Of a stretch of DNA of 64,000 bases, positions 57,816 through 64,000 are shown in pieces. The notes under the pieces were generated by a model. The model was not told the DNA's origin. It did not search any database and saw only the letters and a list, made by a program, of their open reading frames with translations. The DNA comes from Amanita rubescens. Lineage: Eukaryota; Basidiomycota; Agaricomycetes; Agaricales; Amanitaceae. Positions within the stretch are counted from its first letter, which is position 1. Each line of letters begins with the position of its first letter. The position numbers and the translations under genes are program-made. The stretch covers positions 152,257-216,256 of the forward strand of contig WION01000058.1 in NCBI GenBank assembly GCA_015039365.1, given 5' to 3'.

Positions 57816-58615
57816 ATGGTCCTAGTCAACACCATTGAGCTTTTGCACGATTGTCTCGCCGATATCTCCCCTATTCCTGTTCCGACTCTGGCGAATTACC
57901 TCGCAGTCGATATAGAGGGCGTAAATTTGTGCCGAACAGGGCGCATCTGCATCGTGCAGCTGCAGTCCAGTCTTAGTCAGGTTGTATGGTTAGTTGATGT
58001 GACGGTACTAGGCGCCCAGGCGTTTGACGAGGTCGACAAAGAAGGAAGGAGTTTGCGTTCTATTTTGCAGGGACCAGATATACAAAAGGTTTGTCCATGC
58101 CCGTTTCGCGTGTAGTCCCTAAAAAGTTCATTTTACAGTGGTTTTACGATGTGAGAAATGATTCTGATGCCTTGTATAATTTATATGGCGTCAATCTCAA
58201 CAACGTATACGACCTACAACTCCTCGAGTTGGCGAATCGGTTGTCCAGAGGCCAAAAACCGAGGTTTTTGAAAGGTCTCGGGAAGTCCACAGAGGAACAC
58301 CTCGTCATTGATCGTGATTGGCGGGCCATCAAGGAGCAGGGCATCTCGTTGTTCGTTCCATCGATGGGAGGTCATTATGAGATTTTTGAGGAGAGGCCAT
58401 TGGACCCACGCCTAGTCGCATATTGTGAACAAGATGTCACGGTCCTATTCAAACTAGCGAAGGCGTTGAGGGGCAAAATGGGGGGGGTTGGGAAGAATTG
58501 GGAACTTCGCGTTTACAATGGGTCTATATCCCGCGTTGCGCTTGCTTGGGACCCGGGGTACAGAGGCGATGAGAGTGGGCCAACAAGTACCCTTGCAATT
58601 GCACCATCGTTATGA
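57816..58615 (+). CDS. DEDDy 3'-5' exonuclease, RNase D / Exd-like (249 aa)
   Basis: Model join(57816..58088,58139..58615); 50-nt intron. Motif I is LAVDIEGVNL (Asp32, Glu34), motif II FYDVRNDSDALYNLYGVNLN and motif III YCEQDVTVLFKLAKAL (Tyr, Asp), giving the DEDDy set of the RNase D fold. There are no HRDC or zinc domains, so it resembles the single-domain Exd1/Egl-type proteins rather than Rrp6. Such enzymes process or degrade RNA ends, or act as inactive RNA-binding partners. All acidic residues are present, so activity is expected. The substrate is unknown. Confidence 0.85.
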
Positions 58616-59539
58616 AACCGAATTTTCTCTGCACACGATTATTGGTACTCATCTGGGTTGTAATATGCAGTACTGTATTATGTATTTTGATCCGCATGCT
58701 ATGATGTTGGATTGTAGGATCTATTCCATTTCCAAGAGTTTCGAAGGGAGAGAATAACGATTACTTGTGCGGTGAGTCGGTCGACTTTGGCGCGAGTGAT
58801 CGACGTAGTTGCAATAAATTTATGATTGGGTAATTCAACGGCCTTTTCCTCCCAAACTTGTCACGTCAACTATGTTGAAGCAACGCTTTCGGACTGTCAG
58901 GGTCCTGCGCGGACGCATGCATAGAAGCGTCGACCGAGGTTGCACAAAGTTTTGTGAGAGTCGAATTTACAATGAGTGGCTGGCATGCGGCAGTGATCAG
59001 ACTCGCGGCATCACCAAAGTCCAATAATATGGTGCCACTCGAGAAATTACTAGTACTATAGTTGTGGATTGGCTTCGCTTCAATGAAAATGGAACCTTTG
59101 ATATTCAGTTTGGCCATCCGACTCGAGCCTTATGATCTAGTGAACGCTGACTTCCAGCTTAGTCATGCACGCATTACCTTGACCACGCCTTATCTTATGT
59201 TCAAAGTGAACCATAATAGCAATGTATGCCTTATGGTTACGAGGTCCACGCATCGGCGGCAAAACTGAGTTTGCCATCGTGCTCCTTTCGGCCAAGGTAA
59301 GTCAAATGTCGTGCAACTCATCTTAAACTAACTTGCAACATTTTAGCTATGCGTTCCCGGACATGTACAAATACGTTCTTGACATCGTTTCCGCAGACGG
59401 TATCTAATAATCAGGTGGGCCCGTTTTCATGAGAGCGGGGACCACGGTCATTGACAATTTGGAAAGGCCGTTTATTTTCCGCAACCCAACAAACTCGACA
59501 CTGAAACATTCAAACTGAGGAGCCGGCCAAACGTTTAGA
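58616..59539. other. intergenic region, nothing recognised
   Basis: No credible gene on either strand. The left part is the 3' region of the exonuclease; the right part may belong to the hAT relic. Confidence 0.35.
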
Positions 59540-60530
59540 ATGGATGGAAGGTCAGGACTCACCGCGCTTCTTGCCTTGTGTGCTGACGATGGCCGTAGAT
59601 GACCTTGCCCTCGCCAACACGTTGAAACGCCGCCGTAATCATCACGTCTTTGCGTTTCACAAGGGCCTCGCTTGCAGTCTTAACGTCGCAAGTATCATCT
59701 GCCGCAGCAACAGCCTCTTCTCCTACAAAGATTGCTAGTTGACATGGCGTCCCCAGTGTTGAGGATGCGACGGACGAACGAGGTCCTGCGACGGCAACGA
59801 CTACTAGCAGCGCATTCGAATACATGTCCTTTGCGTCCCTTGACGGTCGCAGTGGGTTTAAGAACAACCGGTGCGTCCCAGTCCTTCGTTTTTTGTCATG
59901 CTGACAGAACTGGTGGTACAGAACATCAAACGTACCCAACTCGGCAATGTCGTCCTCTTCTAGGGAAACTTTTTCGGTGTCGGCATTACTGTCCGAGTCT
60001 TCAACTTCAACAACTTTACGGCTAGTAATGGCAGTGGTATCCTCATCATCACTACTATCAGTATCTGCAGGGGTCCCATTATATGAAGCCTGTCCGGCCG
60101 TCGGGTTCATTTTGTTTTGGAAAAGGTAGTCTTAACCCTGTTTGTACCAAGGGGATCACCGTTGCTTGTAGCACACTCAGTAGGGCGACGCTTGCGTGGC
60201 CCGGCGATGATGTTATCATCCTGAGTAGCAATAAGCAAACTGGAGGGCATCTCGAGATCCAGAGGAGGCAGACGACGGAAGAATCTTTTTCCTTGCATGT
60301 GGCTTGCGACTACAACAACTGGTGGCCCCCCGGATGCAGGTTGTACGTTTGGGCTTACCCCATGCGCTGCGCAAGCCCCCTCTGCACGGGTTTCACGGCC
60401 TGAGCGGGCATCCCCCTAGGAAAACCCGCCACAACCCGCGATGCTCCTACTACCCAACCACCCTACATACCCTTACCCGCTACCCGTGCGGGTTGAGCAA
60501 ACCCGTGACAATGACTAGATGTCACGGTAG
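59540..60530 (-). mobile_element. hAT-like DNA transposon relic
   Basis: The minus-strand frame 59559..60110 encodes an acidic N-terminus (DTDSSDDEDTTAI) and then LVKRKDVMITAAFQRVGEGK ... IYGHRQHTRQEAR, which I recognise as the start of hAT-type transposases of agaricomycetes. It ends at a GTGAGT donor and no transposase core (DDE/hAT dimerisation) follows. Upstream, 60395-60515 is dense in CGGGT/ACCCG motifs (CACGGGTT, AACCCGC, TACCCGTGCGGGTTG, AACCCGTGACA), like the subterminal repeats of such elements. No matching left end was found, so the copy is truncated. Confidence 0.5.
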
Positions 60531-61432
60531 ACCCTCGTGTCGGAACTGCTGACATGATTGTCGCGTTGATGCTCAGGAAGCAAGAACTTTCGGTGCTCCC
60601 GACCCAACCGAAACATTCCACGTCCACAGAATGAAATTCGAACCTGCCAACCGCACTATAGTACTCAACCTCAAATGATCGCTTGCGGCCACTGTAACTC
60701 ATCACCGCCGCGATTCAAGCTATTGGTGGTGTCCACCGAAACTTCCCCTTCGTCACCCTCAACTCCGCTCTAGATTTCACTGGACCCCACATGTCCCAAT
60801 CCGACTCTTTCCACGCCTTCTCTTCTGACCAGAACAAGACTATCACTGCCATGTCCACCGCTGAGGGCTTCGCTGGGACAATCATCGACCCAGAAGGCGT
60901 CATACTCTCAGAACCGATCACTCCCAGCCTCTGCCAATAATGTTCAACCGACTGTCTCCTGCGACGTGTCCGTCAACATTCAGGGTGTATTCGACACACT
61001 ACCAGCATCTTCAACGCTCAGCTCCTCGACTGCAGCAGAAAGGTACTCCAGAACACCGTCAAAGCGCCGTACATCAACCGCGGCTTAATCAGTCGCCGGA
61101 CGTTCCTGTGTATCTTCTCTACTATACACAGGCATGAAAAAGGTTCATTAACATACGCCGGCGGGACTCGGGGGGCACGATTAGTGACCTTTTGTTCCGT
61201 ACGAGGTTAATTTGTTGGATGCTTTCAAGACTTTTTACATTAACAAATATGTACGATCGTATTTTAGTTGTTGTCATTCTCAAGTGCAAATAAATTCCTA
61301 TTATACCGAAGTCCCCAAAGTCCTCTGGCTAGAACCGGCCCCATGCACACACCGAAGTCCCAAAGTGGGGGCTGCCCACGCCCTAAGCGGAAAGTGGCCT
61401 ATCCGACAAGAAGTGGCCAAAGCAGAAACCAA
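60531..61432. other. spacer with short coding-like fragments
   Basis: A stretch near 60715-60940 reads RNFPFVTLNSALDFTGPHMS and GFAGTIIDPEGVILSEPI in one frame without stops, but no family is recognised. Other frames are short. It may be a gene fragment. Confidence 0.3.
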
Positions 61433-63698
61433 TCACATTTTCCCGATGAGAGTTAATGCAGGTCCATCAAGATATGGGATTAGCCGCCTTGCATGTGCCC
61501 AAGATGTCATCCCGGACAGCCTGTTTTGGGCAATTCGTTGGAGCTCGCAACGGGCTGCGTCACTTTGTGCTTCCTTACACAACTTTAAGAACGAAGCGGA
61601 AAGCTGGGCTGCGAGTGCAATCCCGTTTGACACATTTTCTCTCCTGGCAATGTCAAGAGACACGATAGCGTCGTCAATGCGTCCTGCCGCAATTTGCGAC
61701 ATGCCCAATTCTAATCTAGTTTCGGCTCCTCCAAAAATGAAAGCGGCACCCCAGAAGATGGGCACCGCTTTCTCTTGGAGAGCAATGGCTTCTGCAAAGC
61801 GGTGGGTAGACCAGTACCGTGTGGCAAGGAACTTCATGCAAAATGCGGAGTCGAGGTCCCGTCCTAGACGTTGATATATGTCTAATGCACGGTTCAGGAT
61901 ATTATAACAATGTTTGTGGTCTCCCAGTCTATGGAAAATAACTCCAATATGTTGAAGGCATTCGGCAGTGGCATGTTCGTCGCCCAACAGGGTAAATATT
62001 TCGGCTGCTTCACAAAGCAAGGCAAGACCATCCTGGACCTGACGCTGAGAAAGTAAAATGTGGGCCTCTTGCTGTTTGCACTGGGCTATCTGGAGTTGGT
62101 CGCCGAGTTCCATGAATATGATTGTGGCTTCGTTAAGATAGTGACGAACGTCACTGGGATCCTTGGAAACTTCCGCCATGGCAAGGAAGCACTGTGCCTC
62201 TCCCCGTTGATCTCCCAAATCACGAAACATCTCTGCGGCCCTTCTGATATTGTGAAGCCCCTCAAAACCACATCGAATTGTCCAAAGTCCAAGGTTGCGC
62301 TCACAGTGAGCAGCGCTGGCCATGTCGCCGAGTTCTGTGAACAATTCAATTGCTTCCTGGTATGGATTGCCCGACTCCATTCTGCCGACTACCCTGCCCA
62401 TGTCACCCAGACTTTGAAGACAGCGCGCAAGCGGTCTCTTGGACTGGAGTCGACGCGCCAGGCTTACTGCATTCCTCATGATTGGCAAATGCGGTTTGGT
62501 GGAGCAGAGGAGAGCAGAGTAGTCAAGGGAAGCCTCTATAGCGCTTTCGCAACCACGATCCAGTGCATGGAGCAGCACCGATTCGATGTTGCTGCCAAAT
62601 GTGGTCAAGTACTGAACGTTCTCAGTAAACTTGGCTTCTCCAGGTTGACAGACGCGCATCCTGGCTTGCTTGAAGACATAGGAGTATACGTCATGAATTG
62701 ATTCGTCGTCGGGTGGGTGAAATTGGAAGAGGTAGGACCGGATCGGGGAATATAATTTCAGTAAATGATCGTCCGGATCAAGCATTGGCAAGTCAGTCGC
62801 AGCTATGTTGTTGATTTCTGGGGCGATGCAAAGCAGCTCGGTGAGCGGCAAACCCCTTGGAAACATGGAGAGAATCCTGAGAAGCTTCCATTTATCTGGA
62901 GTTTTTTCCATGGTATTCTTCAAGGATGCTTCGACCGAAGAACGAAATTCGCGCATCTCGTTTGGGAACTTTTCAAGGAGCACAATCCCATCCCTTTCCC
63001 ACTCATCCAACAGCTCCTCTGGCCTCATATCATGTTCGTTTCCTATGCATGCCAGAACCCCAACCAACGTCGGGTTGAAGCTGACTTTTTGTAGAAGATT
63101 ATCAACGTTTGTCGCAGACCCCTTGTTAAAGGAGAGGAAAATGGATCGAGCGGCATCGGGAGAGAGTGATCCGAGTTGAGAAACCCAGTCGACCACGCAT
63201 GGGACCGTCGTACCGCGCATGGTTATCAATACCGTCAACTGCGGGATATCACGTATAGCACGTAGAATTCCTTCAGCCCGATCTTGCAAATCGTAGTTAT
63301 CCCAAATGCCCTCGAAGCCGTCCAAAACCACAAGTTGTGGAACAGTCACATAGGCAAGTGTGTCTACCACCGTTTGCTGCCACGTGTCGAGCACGAAACG
63401 CCGTCCAAGACAACGTCTTGCGAATTGAATGGGCAGTGGTGACTGTCGACCCAAACACTGGACGAACGTGTTGAGGAATGCTTCTAGTGACGAGAGCCCA
63501 GCACAAGGAACCCAGTAGGAGTGATCACCAAATCGGTCGCGGATAGATGGGTGGCTAACGACCTCTAGAGCGACAGACGTTTTCCCAATGAATGGAGGCC
63601 CGACCACGGCGAGCCCAGTAGTGCCGCTGAGAATCTTTCCAGCGAACTCGTTAATGCAGTCATCCCTACCATATATAGTAGGGCGCGTAGACAGGGCC
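61433..63698 (-). CDS. STAND (NB-ARC-like) protein with TPR repeats, 5' end unresolved
   Basis: One long exon of about 755 codons; the acceptor CTGTAG at 63699-63704 gives phase 2. It begins RPTIYGRDDCINEFAGKIL, the segment that precedes the P-loop in agaricomycete NLRs. Walker A is AVVGPPFIGKTSVAL; PQLVVLDGFEGIW is the Walker B region and VLITMRGT the sensor strand. A winged-helix-like part (LLRILSMFPRGLPLTELLCI) follows. About six TPR-like repeats end the protein (IELFTELGDMASAAHCERNL, MFRDLGDQRGEAQCF, IFTLLGDEHATAECLQHIGV). The architecture is NB-TPR, different from the NACHT-ankyrin genes upstream. NLR-like recognition or signalling is inferred. The frame is intact. The N-terminal effector exon should lie near or beyond the right edge of the window. 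Confidence 0.8.
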
Positions 63699-63797
63699 CT
63701 ACAGTGAACTCCGTGTTAATACAAACTGCAGTAATGACGACGAAGCTGACGAACAATGTTGTATTTTCTGTGGGAGAATAAACACCCTAGAGGAATC

Positions 63798-64000
63798 ATG
63801 AGCAAAGTAAATCACAGGAATGCTGAGCACCGACCAAAATGTGGCCCAGGTATCCTAGAATCCCATCGCGATGGTACGGTGTTGTGTGTCGCTGGATCTA
63901 GCAAAGCAACTCAGAAACAATCTGGTAAGTATTCCCAGTACACTTACCAGCTCATAGTATTGTCCAACGGTAAGTGTGAGTTGAGCTCGAGTTTTAGCAC
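63798..64000 (+). CDS. possible first exon of a divergent gene, runs off the window
   Basis: From the ATG at 63798 (MSKVNHRNAEHRPKCG) the frame stays open to the last base. GTAAGT donors at 63933 and 63972 could end the exon. There is no recognisable domain, and it overlaps the place where the N-terminal exons of the STAND gene are expected, so it may be spurious. Confidence 0.2.
   Translation, partial: MSKVNHRNAEHRPKCGPGILESHRDGTVLCVAGSSKATQKQSGKYSQYTYQLIVLSNGKCELSSSFS

Overview
The window is nuclear DNA of a filamentous basidiomycete, most likely a mushroom-forming agaricomycete. Its genes are cut by many short introns, mostly 45-65 nt with GTRNGY donors and YAG acceptors. The gene set is fungal (Chs7-type chaperone, Hrp1-type hnRNP, Cul4, WDR59/SEA-complex subunit). 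The accessory families (F-box proteins with degenerate LRR-like tails, NACHT-ankyrin proteins, TKL kinases with an HGDLHG loop, GQPGIGKS NTPases) are typical of agaricomycete expansions. Nothing prokaryotic or organellar was seen. Exon limits below were deduced by hand from splice signals, reading phase and family knowledge.

Layout. 0-2.1 kb: two tandem small secreted protein genes (minus strand). 2.4-3.9 kb: an SRPK-like kinase. 4.9-7.2 kb: an Hrp1/Nab4-type two-RRM protein (minus). 7.4-10.35 kb: CUL4 (minus, 11 exons). 10.35-15 kb: repeat-bearing spacer around an APH-family kinase-like gene (minus). 14.96-20.63 kb: WDR59, a 17-exon gene. 20.6-31 kb: a block in which a NACHT-ankyrin NLR (23.6-28.5 kb, minus) lies between the real 3' end of WDR59 and a decayed direct duplicate of it (29.5-31 kb). 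31.9-33.7 kb: PSD1. 34.5-36.0 kb: CHS7. 36.6-39.6 kb: a second NACHT-ankyrin NLR (minus). 40.5-41.9 kb: an F-box gene (minus). 42-45.2 kb: repeats and gene fragments. 45.2-46.25 kb: a Ras-like GTPase. 46.3-51.0 kb: an inverted pair of TKL-kinase copies, one of which is joined in frame to the N-terminal part of an ALR/CorA Mg transporter that has lost its membrane domain. 51.3-56.6 kb: broken members of three lineage-specific families. 57.8-58.6 kb: a DEDDy 3'-5' exonuclease. 59.5-60.5 kb: a hAT-like transposon relic. 61.4-63.7 kb: a STAND-TPR NLR whose 5' end is unresolved.

The conserved housekeeping genes (HRP1, CUL4, WDR59, PSD1, CHS7, exonuclease) read through without an indel over about 12 kb of coding sequence. 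At least four accessory loci carry small frameshifts. The window therefore looks like a core-gene scaffold invaded by fast-turnover innate-immunity-like and signalling families. The most striking signals are the transporter-kinase chimera in the inverted repeat, and two nearly CpG-free islands that coincide with the bodies of the two NACHT-ankyrin genes.
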